The position numbers and the translations under genes are program-made. Positions 19,424-27,566 of a DNA stretch of 64,000 bases are shown one piece after another (positions within the stretch are counted from its first letter, which is position 1; each line of letters begins with the position of its first letter). The DNA is from JBFMFH01 sp040752275 (GTDB lineage Bacteria > Acidobacteriota > Vicinamibacteria > Vicinamibacterales > JAKQTR01). Location of the stretch: NCBI GenBank assembly GCA_040752275.1, contig JBFMFH010000087.1, positions 42,326 to 106,325 on the forward strand, read 5' to 3'. Below the pieces are notes generated by a model, which was not told the origin of the DNA, searched no databases, and saw nothing but the letters and a program-made list of their open reading frames with translations.

Positions 19424-19671
19424 GCGCTTCTGCGATCTCCGAGTTGATCGTGGCCGCCGTCCAGGGTGCGGGTGTCGGCGCCGTCTCCCTGCTCGTGCTC
19501 TTCATCGGCTTCTGCGTGGCGCTCGGGTTCCTGAAGCTCCGACCCAGCGGGCCGAAGACCCTGACAGTCCGCAGCCTCGACGAAGCCCTCGGCCAGCCGG
19601 TGTCGTACCTGCCGCCCCAGTCGCCCCGCGGGACGACCGACCAGTTGGCTGGATCCCGTCACGCCACCTGA
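19420..19671 (+). CDS. Small single-pass membrane protein of unknown function
   Basis: An 83-residue protein with GTG start overlapping the rpoZ stop (GTGA). One membrane segment spans about residues 14-37 (VQGAGVGAVSLLVLFIGFCVALGFL), followed by a polar cytoplasmic-looking tail, FLKLRPSGPKTLTVRSLDEALGQPV. I do not recognise a family. The overlap with rpoZ suggests translational coupling and a real gene. Confidence 0.55.
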   Translation: MSASAISELIVAAVQGAGVGAVSLLVLFIGFCVALGFLKLRPSGPKTLTVRSLDEALGQPVSYLPPQSPRGTTDQLAGSRHAT

Positions 19672-19793
19672 TTGGGCCGCTTCTGGAACCCGCTTCCCCC
19701 GACGTTCGTAGATCGAGGTGAGGGGCGCCCGTCCTCCACCCTCGGGACGCCCGACGCCGTCGTCGACGGCGTGGATCGGAGGCCGGAGGCACC

Positions 19794-20212
<419 letters not shown>

Positions 20213-20215
20213 CTG

Positions 20216-21685
20216 CTACCCCTCCGCATTGATCGGAGGCTGGGTGCGCCACCAGCCGGTGTCGCGCTCGTAGGCGTCCGCGACCCTCAGCATCGACGCC
20301 TCGTCGAAGGCGCGTCCCGTCAGCTGCAACGCGACGGGAAGTCCGTCTGCGTCGAATCCGGCCGGCACCGACACGGCGGGCAGCCCGGCCAGCGGCGCGC
20401 CGACCGTGAAGACATCGGCCAGGTACATGTGCACGGGGTCGGCCAGACGCTCGCCGAGCCGGAAGGCCGTCGTCGGACTCGTCGGCGTGGCGATAACGTC
20501 CGCCGAGGCCAGTGCCGACTCGAAGTCCCTGCGGATGAGCGTCCGGACGCGCTGGGCCTGACCGTAGTACTGATCCCGGTAGCCGGCGCTCAGCACGAAG
20601 GTCCCCAGGATGATGCGACGCTTCACCTCGGGCCCGAACCCGGCCTCACGCGTCTTCTCGTACATCTCGCGCAGGTTCGAGACCTCCGCCGCGCGCAGGC
20701 CGTAGCGCACGCCGTCATAGCGTGCCAGATTCGAGCTGGCCTCGGCCGTCGCAATCAGGTGGTAGACAGGCACGGCGTACCGGACGTGTGGGAGGCTGAC
20801 GGCCGCGATTGTCGCTCCGCGAGACCGGAGCACGTCGATCGCCTGGTCGAAGGCCAGCCTGACGCCGGACGAGACGCCCTGATCGAGCCACGCGACGGGC
20901 ACACCAACCCTCACGCCCCGCACATCGCCGCTGAGGTCCCCCAGCCAGTCGGGCACCACTTCGGCCGAGCAGGTCGAATCGCGGGCGTCGGGTCCGGCCA
21001 TGACCGCAAGCACGCGCGCGGCGTCCCCGACCGTCCGCGCAAGGGACCCGATCTGGTCGAGCGAGGAGGCGAAGGCGATCAGGCCATAGCGCGAGACGCG
21101 GCCGTAGGTCGGCTTGAGACCGACCACGCCGCAGAAGGCCGCGGGCTGGCGCACCGACCCGCCCGTGTCCGATCCGATGGCCGCAGGCACCATTCGCGCG
21201 GCGACTGCTGCGGCCGATCCCCCGCTCGACCCGCCCGGCGCCCGCTCCAGGCTCCAGGGATTGGAGACGGCACCGAACGCGGAGTGCTCGTTCGATGAGC
21301 CCATGCCGAATTCGTCGCAGTTCGTCTTTCCGACGAGCAGCGCGCCGGCCGCCAGCAGGCGCTCGACGGCCGTGGCGTGGTAGGGCGCGACGAACCGTTC
21401 GAGGGTGCGTGAGCCGGCGGTGGTCCGGATGCCGGCCGTGCAGATGTTGTCCTTGACCGCGACGGGGACGGCAGCCAACGGGCCCAGGGCGCGGCGGTCC
21501 GGCGCCGCGTCCAGTGCCCGCGCCTGCTCGCGCGCACCATCGGCTGCGAGCGTGAGGAAGGCATTCAGCGAGCCATTGAGGCCTTCGACACGCCGGAGCG
21601 CGGCCTCGCACACCTCCCGCGCGGAGACCTCGCCGGCCAGGAAGGCGTCGCGCACGCCGGCGACGGTCCACGTGAGCTCCGTCAT
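20216..21685 (-). CDS. gatA: Asp/Glu-tRNA amidotransferase subunit A
   Basis: A 489-residue amidase-signature subunit that releases ammonia from glutamine and feeds it to GatB to convert Glu-tRNA(Gln) or Asp-tRNA(Asn). The Ser-cisSer-Lys triad lies in PVAVKDNICTAGIRTTAGS (Lys) and GGSSGGSAAAVAARMVPAAIGSDTGGSVRQPAAFCG. The frame continues upstream without a stop, but ATG at 21685 is the family start and forms an ATGA overlap with the gatC stop. gatB is not in the window. Confidence 0.96.
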   Translation of the reverse strand: MTELTWTVAGVRDAFLAGEVSAREVCEAALRRVEGLNGSLNAFLTLAADGAREQARALDAAPDRRALGPLAAVPVAVKDNICTAGIRTTAGSRTLERFVAPYHATAVERLLAAGALLVGKTNCDEFGMGSSNEHSAFGAVSNPWSLERAPGGSSGGSAAAVAARMVPAAIGSDTGGSVRQPAAFCGVVGLKPTYGRVSRYGLIAFASSLDQIGSLARTVGDAARVLAVMAGPDARDSTCSAEVVPDWLGDLSGDVRGVRVGVPVAWLDQGVSSGVRLAFDQAIDVLRSRGATIAAVSLPHVRYAVPVYHLIATAEASSNLARYDGVRYGLRAAEVSNLREMYEKTREAGFGPEVKRRIILGTFVLSAGYRDQYYGQAQRVRTLIRRDFESALASADVIATPTSPTTAFRLGERLADPVHMYLADVFTVGAPLAGLPAVSVPAGFDADGLPVALQLTGRAFDEASMLRVADAYERDTGWWRTQPPINAEG

Positions 21686-21984
21686 CGCTCGATCACGCGT
21701 GCCACCCGGATAAGTCCACCGTCGACGGTACCAGTCGGGGCGAGGTCCGCCACGATCTCCCGTCCGAAGGACGGCTCCACGGCATCTTCGCGCTCGGGAA
21801 GCGCAGGCGTCAGGGCGTGAGTCGTGGGCGGTACGCCCGCGGTGTCGACGGCCAGCACCTCGCCGGCGAACGTCAGAATCTCGGCAAGCTGCCGTGCATA
21901 GAGGACTTGGTCGCCCGGATCGAGGGTCAGGCGGGCGAGCGCTGCCAGCCGAACGACGTCGAAGTCGCCGGATCCACCGGGCAT
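21682..21984 (-). CDS. gatC: Asp/Glu-tRNA amidotransferase subunit C
   Basis: A 100-residue GatC, the small subunit that wraps around GatA and stabilises the complex. VVRLAALARLTLDPGDQVLYARQLAEILTFAGEVLAVDTAGVPPTTHA is the family core; the C-terminal GREIVADLAPTGTVDGGLIRVARVIE is the usual ending. ATG at 21984 is chosen; ATG at 21999 would add five residues and overlap the divergent Memo start. ATGA overlap with gatA indicates coupling. Confidence 0.93.
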   Translation of the reverse strand: MPGGSGDFDVVRLAALARLTLDPGDQVLYARQLAEILTFAGEVLAVDTAGVPPTTHALTPALPEREDAVEPSFGREIVADLAPTGTVDGGLIRVARVIER

Positions 21985-21989
21985 GGCCG

Positions 21990-22868
21990 ATGCTAACATT
22001 CGATTTCGTGGGACCGCAACCAACCCGACCCGCCGCCGTCGCCGGCACGTGGTACCCGGAACGTCCGGCGGATCTGGTGCAGGCCATCGACGGGTACTTC
22101 GCCCGCGTGGACACCACGTTGCCGGGGGAGATCGTCGGCCTCGTCGCTCCGCATGCCGGCCTCGTCTACTCCGGGCCCGTTGCGGCTCACGCATACCGCC
22201 AGCTCTCCGGCCGCTCGTACGACGTGATCGTGCTGGTGGGGCCGTCGCACTACGCGGGATTCGATGGTGTGGCCGTGTACGCACGCGGCGCGTTCGAAAC
22301 GCCGCTTGGCCGGATTCCAATCGCCGAGGACATTGCGTCGGCGATTGTCCGGGACGTGGAGGTGGCCCGCGATCTGGCAGGGCCTCACGGGCGTGAGCAT
22401 TCGCTCGAGATGCAGCTACCCTTCCTGCAGTCCGTACTGCCCGGCACCCCCATCGTCCCGATGTTGATGGGACGCCAGACGCCGGCAGTCATGGCTGCGC
22501 TGGGCGACGGGCTGGCGCCGGTGCTTGCGGGCCGCCGGGCTCTGGCCGTGGCCAGCTCCGATCTGTCCCACTATCACGACGCCCGCACGGCGGCGCGGCT
22601 CGACCGCGTCGTCATCGAAGCGATTGCCCGGTTCGATCCGGAGGGGCTGGCGCAGGCACTCGAACTGTTCCCCGAGCACGCCTGCGGTGGGGGACCCATG
22701 GTCGCGGTGATGCGGGTGGCGCGGGCGCTGGGCGCGCGGTCGGCTCGCGTCCTCTGCTACGCGGATTCCGGCGATGTTTCGGGCGACAAGGACGCGGTGG
22801 TCGGCTACGCCGCCGCCGTCCTGGGGACCTTCGACGAGCCGCCGGCGCCGCCGGAGGCCCCTTCGTGA
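21990..22868 (+). CDS. Memo-family protein (AmmeMemoRadiSam system protein B)
   Basis: A 292-residue Memo-like protein related to class III non-haem dioxygenases. TRPAAVAGTWYPERPADLVQAIDGY is the family opening, VGLVAPHAGLVYSGPVAAHAYR the metal-site His region, VGPSHYAGFDGVAVYARGAFETPLG, EHSLEMQLPFLQ and ASSDLSHYHD the further conserved blocks. Human Memo is a copper-linked redox protein; bacterial members sit in the AmmeMemoRadiSam set of unknown chemistry. It starts 5 nt from the gatC start on the opposite strand, so the promoters of the two units must overlap coding sequence. Confidence 0.9.
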   Translation: MLTFDFVGPQPTRPAAVAGTWYPERPADLVQAIDGYFARVDTTLPGEIVGLVAPHAGLVYSGPVAAHAYRQLSGRSYDVIVLVGPSHYAGFDGVAVYARGAFETPLGRIPIAEDIASAIVRDVEVARDLAGPHGREHSLEMQLPFLQSVLPGTPIVPMLMGRQTPAVMAALGDGLAPVLAGRRALAVASSDLSHYHDARTAARLDRVVIEAIARFDPEGLAQALELFPEHACGGGPMVAVMRVARALGARSARVLCYADSGDVSGDKDAVVGYAAAVLGTFDEPPAPPEAPS

Positions 22869-23410
22869 GCGGCCTGCTGACGAACGGGGAACGACGAGCG
22901 CTGCTGGAGGCGGCGCGTGAGGCGGTGGCCGACGCGGCCGCCGGACGCTCAGCCCGGCCGCTGCCGGTCGAGGGCGTGTTCGCGCGGCGAGCGGGTGCGT
23001 TCGTCTCGCTCCATCGCCACGGCGAACTCAGGGGATGCATCGGGCATATCGGGGCCGAGGAGCCGCTCGGCGACGTGATCGGCCGCTGCGCCGTTGCCGC
23101 CGCGAAAGAAGACCCGCGCTTCGATCCCGTCAGCCCGCGGGAGGTGCCGGATCTCGACGTCGAGGTGTCCGTCCTCGGGCCGATTGAGCCCGTGAACGAC
23201 GTGGACGAGATCGAGGTCGGGCGCCACGGCCTCATCATCGAACAGCAGTGGCACCGGGGCCTGCTCCTGCCCCAGGTGGCGATGGAACACCGATGGAATC
23301 GGGAGACCTTTCTCGCACATGCCTGCCTGAAGGCCGGGCTACCGCGCGATGCCTGGAAGCACGGCGCCCGGATCTTCCGCTTTGAGGCTGAAGTCTTCGG
23401 CGAACGCTGA
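22865..23410 (+). CDS. AMMECR1-domain protein (AmmeMemoRadiSam system protein A)
   Basis: A 181-residue AMMECR1-family protein. FARRAGAFVSLHRHGELRGCIGHIGAEEPLGDVIGRCAVAAAKEDPRF holds the hallmark LRGCIG motif; PVSPREVPDLDVEVSVLGPIEPV, GRHGLIIEQQWHRGLLLPQVAMEHRWNRETFLAHACLKAGLP and the acidic end complete the domain. GTG start in a GTGA overlap with the Memo gene shows coupling. The third member, a radical SAM protein, is not adjacent. Molecular function is unknown. Confidence 0.92.
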   Translation: MSGLLTNGERRALLEAAREAVADAAAGRSARPLPVEGVFARRAGAFVSLHRHGELRGCIGHIGAEEPLGDVIGRCAVAAAKEDPRFDPVSPREVPDLDVEVSVLGPIEPVNDVDEIEVGRHGLIIEQQWHRGLLLPQVAMEHRWNRETFLAHACLKAGLPRDAWKHGARIFRFEAEVFGER

Positions 23411-23438
23411 GGAGCGATTCCCGCCAACAGGAGTCACC

Positions 23439-24329
23439 ATGCGCCGTTTCTGTTCCGCCCTTCTCGTGCTGCTGCTCGGTGTGCCCGCGTCCCTCGGGGC
23501 CTGGGGTGCAGAAGGACACCGCTTGATCCTCGACCGGGCGATCGATCTGCTGCCCCGGGAGATGCGCCCGGCCTTCGAGCGCGAACGCGCCATGCTGATC
23601 GAGCGCGCCGTCGATCCGGACCTGTGGCGGGTGGCCGGGTTCGAGGAGGAGGCCCCGCGGCACTTCCTCGACTTCGATGCCTACGGCGTCTATCCCTTTG
23701 CCGAACTGCCTGCCGACTACGGAGCCGCGCTCCAGAAGTTCGGGCGGGAGACCGTCACGAAGAACGGCCTGTTGCCGTGGCACGCGGCTGAGATCTACGG
23801 CCGTCTCGTCCGGGCTTTCGAAGCGCAGAAGAGCGGTGCCGGCTACGGGCTCTCGAACGCGCTGTTTCTCGCCGCCGTGCTGAGCCACTACGTGGCCGAC
23901 GCGCACCAGCCCTTTCACGCGGTCGTCAATTACGACGGACAGCTGACAAACCAGCACGGCGTGCACGGTCGCTTCGAGAGCGATCTGGTGAGTCGCTATC
24001 GCGGGCAGCTGGTCTTCTCGCCGGCGCCGGCACGGCCCCTCGCCGCTCCGCGGGACGTGCTCCTCGACACGTTGCGCGAGAGCGCGCGCCTCGTGGACGG
24101 CGTCCTTGCCGCTGACCTCGAAGCCGTCGGCACCCGTACGGAGTACGACGATGGCTACTACGCGGAGTTCTTCGCCCGCACCAAGCCCTTGGTCGAGCGA
24201 CGGATGAGCGAAGCCATGACGGCGGTGGCCGGTCTGATTGCCGGTGCGTGGGAGCAGGCGGGCCGTCCCGACCTGAACGCCCGGACACCGAGACCCGTCC
24301 AGAAGGTCCGCAGCCGCATCGCGAGGTGA
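23439..24329 (+). CDS. Secreted S1/P1-type nuclease / zinc phospholipase C-fold protein
   Basis: A 296-residue secreted protein with a signal peptide (RRFCSALLVLLLGVPASLGA). The mature N-terminus begins near WGAEGHRLILDRA, where the Trp backbone and His bind zinc in this fold. DPDLWR, RHFLDFDAYGV, LSHYVADAHQPFHAVVNYDG and HGVHGRFESDLV supply the other His/Asp ligands for three zinc ions. Relatives cut single-stranded nucleic acids or phospholipids outside the cytoplasm. ATG at 23439 has AGGAG 6 nt upstream; the frame continues upstream into AMMECR1 but without family match. Confidence 0.82.
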   Translation: MRRFCSALLVLLLGVPASLGAWGAEGHRLILDRAIDLLPREMRPAFERERAMLIERAVDPDLWRVAGFEEEAPRHFLDFDAYGVYPFAELPADYGAALQKFGRETVTKNGLLPWHAAEIYGRLVRAFEAQKSGAGYGLSNALFLAAVLSHYVADAHQPFHAVVNYDGQLTNQHGVHGRFESDLVSRYRGQLVFSPAPARPLAAPRDVLLDTLRESARLVDGVLAADLEAVGTRTEYDDGYYAEFFARTKPLVERRMSEAMTAVAGLIAGAWEQAGRPDLNARTPRPVQKVRSRIAR

Positions 24330-24342
24330 GGGGCGCCCTCGC

Positions 24343-25035
24343 ATGGAGGTCTTCCTCGTTCCTCTTGGCCGGCGCGGATACGAGCTGTACTGCGAGGCCG
24401 AGGACCACTCGGTCCAGGCCGATGCGGCGGCGGGCGTCGGCCTCCGGCGGCGCGTGTCGGTGTCCTTTCGCGAGTCACTCGCCTTCCTCGAGCGAGAACG
24501 TCAAGCCCGGCTCGCCCGGCGCGCGGCGAAGGAGTACCGCACGGTCCTCCAGCGCGTCCGGGATCGGGTGCTCGGCTGGATGGCGGAGCGCGTGGCGGAG
24601 CAGCGCCTGCTCTGGCAGCTGCGCCACGTCGCCGAGACCACGGCGCACTATCCCGACGACCTCGCCGAAGCGGATGCGTCCCGGGTTGTGCTCCACTCGC
24701 TTCGCCAGGACGCCACACGGCACCTCCGGTGGGGCAGCCTCAATCTGGCGGGTGCGGTGCTCTTTGCACCGTTCACGTTCGTTCCGGGGCCCAACCTGCC
24801 CGCCTACTACTTCTGGTTCCGGGTCGTAGGCCACGCGCTGTCGTATGTCGGGGCGCGGCACGGCCTCACCAGGGTCCGGTGGCGATATGCGCCGAGCCGG
24901 CCGCTCGCCGAGCTTCGCGATCTCGTGAACGTCACCGGCGAGGAGCGGGTGGCCCGGGCCAGGGAAGCGGCCGGCCGCCTCGGACTGGCGCACCTCGAGC
25001 GCTTCGTGGAACGCCTGCTGCTCGGATCCGCGTGA
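24343..25035 (+). CDS. Protein resembling the Mit_KHE1 (K+-H+ exchange-related) family
   Basis: 230 residues. The pattern LRHVAETTAHYPDDL, then SLRQDATRHLRWGSLNLAGAVLFAPFTFVPGPNLPAYYFWFRVVGHALSYVGARHGL, resembles the Mit_KHE1 domain (mitochondrial K+-H+ exchange-related, PF10173), in which a hydrophobic stretch with a PNLP motif is followed by an F-R-x-x-x-H block. The single hydrophobic region is about residues 138-172. The assignment is by motif recall and is tentative; the biochemical function of bacterial members is unknown. ATG lies 13 nt after the nuclease stop. Confidence 0.6.
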   Translation: MEVFLVPLGRRGYELYCEAEDHSVQADAAAGVGLRRRVSVSFRESLAFLERERQARLARRAAKEYRTVLQRVRDRVLGWMAERVAEQRLLWQLRHVAETTAHYPDDLAEADASRVVLHSLRQDATRHLRWGSLNLAGAVLFAPFTFVPGPNLPAYYFWFRVVGHALSYVGARHGLTRVRWRYAPSRPLAELRDLVNVTGEERVARAREAAGRLGLAHLERFVERLLLGSA

Positions 25036-25048
25036 TATACTCCGAGCT

Positions 25049-26095
25049 TTGAGACTTTCCGATCTCGCCAACCGTCTCGAGTGTACGCTCGTCGGGAACG
25101 GCGACCTCGATGTCGTGCGCGCGGCCGGCCTCGCAGACGCCGGAGCAGGCGACGTCTCGTTCCTGGCCAATCGGAAGTACACGCACCACCTTGCGACGAC
25201 CAAGGCCTCGGCCGTCATCGTGGCCGAGGACATCACCTCCGCGCCGTGCGCGCTGCTGCGGTGCCGGGACCCCTACTTGACCTTCGCGAATGCCGTGGCG
25301 CTCCTGGCCCCGTCCGATCGCCCCACCCCGGGCGTGTCGGGACTGGCCAGCGTGGCCGCCGACGCATCGCTCGGGCCGGAGGTGTCCATCGGCGCCTTTG
25401 CCGTGGTCGGAGATGGCGCGACCATCGGCGCTCGAACGGTGATCCACGCACACGCGGTGGTGTATCCAGGCGCCCGGATTGGAGACGACTGCGTCATCCA
25501 CGCCCACGCGTCGGTTCGCGAGCGATGCGAGCTCGGCAGCCGCGTGATCATCCAGAACGGCGCCGTGATCGGCGGTGACGGCTTCGGCTACGCGCCGAGG
25601 CCTGACGGCACGTACCAGAAGATCCCGCAGGTTGCTGCCGTCGTGATTGAAGACGATGTGGAAGTGGGCGCCAACGCCACGATTGACCGGCCGGCCGTCG
25701 GAGAGACGCGCATCCAGGCCGGGACGAAGATCGACAACCTGGTGCAGGTCGCTCACGGGGTCCGCATCGGGCGCCACGTGATGCTGGCGGCACAGGTCGG
25801 GATCGCGGGCAGCACGACGATCGGCGACTCGGTCGTCCTGGGCGGTCAGGTGGGGGTGGCCGGGCACCTGCACCTTGGCGAGGGCACCAGAGCGACTGCC
25901 CAGAGCGGCATCCCCAACTCGGTGCCGGACCACTCCTTCGTCTCGGGGTACCCGGCCATCGACAACCGCGAGTGGCTGAAGGCCTCCGTGATCTTCCGGA
26001 AACTGCCGGAGCTCAAGAAGGCTGTCTCCGATCTGTCGCGTCGCCTCGCCAATCTCGAGTCGCGGCTGTCGGCGCCACCCCGGGGCGAGAGGTAG
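25049..26095 (+). CDS. lpxD: UDP-3-O-acylglucosamine N-acyltransferase
   Basis: A 348-residue LpxD that adds the N-linked acyl chain in lipid A synthesis. The N-terminal uridine-binding domain ends near residue 100; the rest is a left-handed beta-helix of hexapeptide repeats. IDNLVQVAHGVRIGRHVMLAAQVGIAGSTTIG contains the catalytic His, and SGYPAIDNREWLKASVIFRKLPEL the C-terminal helix. Translation starts at TTG (25049): no closer ATG precedes the conserved LSDLANRL. It implies a lipid A outer membrane. Confidence 0.95.
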   Translation: MRLSDLANRLECTLVGNGDLDVVRAAGLADAGAGDVSFLANRKYTHHLATTKASAVIVAEDITSAPCALLRCRDPYLTFANAVALLAPSDRPTPGVSGLASVAADASLGPEVSIGAFAVVGDGATIGARTVIHAHAVVYPGARIGDDCVIHAHASVRERCELGSRVIIQNGAVIGGDGFGYAPRPDGTYQKIPQVAAVVIEDDVEVGANATIDRPAVGETRIQAGTKIDNLVQVAHGVRIGRHVMLAAQVGIAGSTTIGDSVVLGGQVGVAGHLHLGEGTRATAQSGIPNSVPDHSFVSGYPAIDNREWLKASVIFRKLPELKKAVSDLSRRLANLESRLSAPPRGER

Positions 26096-26105
26096 CCGCT
26101 CCTGG

Positions 26106-26125
26106 ATTCCCGCGATCGCGGGAAT
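26106..26125. repeat. Perfect 20-bp palindrome ATTCCCGCGATCGCGGGAAT
   Basis: A perfect self-complementary 20-mer sits 11 nt after the lpxD stop and 35 nt before the M16 start. It looks like a REP-type intergenic palindrome or transcript-end structure; no T-run follows. Confidence 0.8.
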
Positions 26126-26159
26126 GACGTCTTCACAAGCCACATGCCATAATCGACCC

Positions 26160-27566
26160 ATGGCTCTCGCGCGACGGGAACGGATGCGGTGTCTCACGGT
26201 AGGCGCCGTCGCCCGCCGGTTGGCTGTAGCCTGCTTGGTGGTACTGGCGATGGGGTGGCGCCTCGAGATTGACACCCAGGCCGCCGTCAGGCCCCCTCGC
26301 CTGGACTACCGCACCACCACGCTGGCGAACGGGCTGCGGGTCATCTTGCTCGAGGACCACTCGACGCCCATCGTCCACGTCCAGGTGTGGTACCACGTCG
26401 GGTCGAAGAACGAGAAACGGGGGCGGACCGGGTTCGCTCACCTGTTCGAGCACATGATGTTCAAGGGCTCGAAGAACGTCGACCCCGAAGAGCACACCGC
26501 GCTCGTGTCGGGCATCGGCGGGCAGGCCAACGCCCACACGACCGAGGACGTGACGGTGTACTGGAACACCGCTCCGTCGCAGTACCTGCCGCTCCTGCTG
26601 TGGCTCGAGGCCGACCGCATGGCCACGCTCCGCATCGACAGGGACGCGTTCGACCGGGAACGTGAGGTGGTCAAGGAAGAGCGGCGGATGCGCATCGAGA
26701 ACCAGCCCTACGGCCGGCTTCCCGAGATCGTCTACGACCGGGCGTTCTGGATCCATCCCTACAAGCACCCCACGATAGGCTCGATGGAGGATCTCGAGGC
26801 CGCATCGCTGAACGATGTCCGGGAGTTCTTCCGTACGTTCTACGTGCCGACCAACGCCACAGTGGCGATCACGGGGGACTTCGACACCGATCAGGCCGTG
26901 GACCTGGTGATCCGGTACTTCGGCCGCATCCCGAAGCCCGTCGGGCCCGTGCCACGGGACATCCCGAGGGAGCCGCCGATGGCCAGGCCGAGGCGCGTCA
27001 CGCTCGAGGAGAGCTGGCCGTTGCCGGTCGTGGTCATTGCACACCACGTCACCTACGACGGCGATCCCGATGCGTACCCCCTCCACATCGCTTCGAAGAT
27101 CCTGTCCGACGGCCAGAGTTCGCGCATCTACCGCTCGCTGGTCTACGAGCGCGGTCTCGCGCTGGCGGCCTTTGGCGGCGGCAACATCGTCGAGCACCCG
27201 AGCCTCTTCTTCGCGGTGGGCATCGTGCAACCGGGCCACACACCGGCCGAGGTCGAGGCCGCCCTGGCCGCCGAGCTCGACCGCCTGCGGGCCGAACCGA
27301 TCAGCGCGCGGGAACTCGACCGGGCCAAGAACCAGTTCGCCCGGGACTACATCCTGGGACGCGAGACGATCCAGCAGAAGGCGACGGTACTCGCCCACGC
27401 CATCGTGCTCCATGGCGGCGACGCCACAACGGCCGACGGCGAGTTCGACATCTTCCAGCGGACGACGGCCGAGGACGTGCAGCGTGTGGCGCAGCAGTAC
27501 TTCAGGCCCGAGAGCCGGATCGTGATCACCATTCTGCCGAAGGCGGCGAAGGGAGCATCGCAGTGA
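26160..27566 (+). CDS. Secreted M16 zinc peptidase, active subunit
   Basis: 468 residues with an N-terminal signal or anchor (about residues 17-32). TTTLANGLRVILLEDHSTPIVHVQVWYHVGSKNE is the standard M16 opening, and HLFEH (residues 94-98) is the inverted zinc motif HxxEH that marks the catalytic subunit. ETIQQKATVLAHAIVLHGG and VQRVAQQYFRPESRIVITILPK end the second lobe. ATG at 26160 is chosen because the signal segment follows. GTGA overlap with the next gene, an M16 homologue without the zinc motif, indicates a two-chain protease, probably periplasmic. Confidence 0.93.
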   Translation: MALARRERMRCLTVGAVARRLAVACLVVLAMGWRLEIDTQAAVRPPRLDYRTTTLANGLRVILLEDHSTPIVHVQVWYHVGSKNEKRGRTGFAHLFEHMMFKGSKNVDPEEHTALVSGIGGQANAHTTEDVTVYWNTAPSQYLPLLLWLEADRMATLRIDRDAFDREREVVKEERRMRIENQPYGRLPEIVYDRAFWIHPYKHPTIGSMEDLEAASLNDVREFFRTFYVPTNATVAITGDFDTDQAVDLVIRYFGRIPKPVGPVPRDIPREPPMARPRRVTLEESWPLPVVVIAHHVTYDGDPDAYPLHIASKILSDGQSSRIYRSLVYERGLALAAFGGGNIVEHPSLFFAVGIVQPGHTPAEVEAALAAELDRLRAEPISARELDRAKNQFARDYILGRETIQQKATVLAHAIVLHGGDATTADGEFDIFQRTTAEDVQRVAQQYFRPESRIVITILPKAAKGASQ

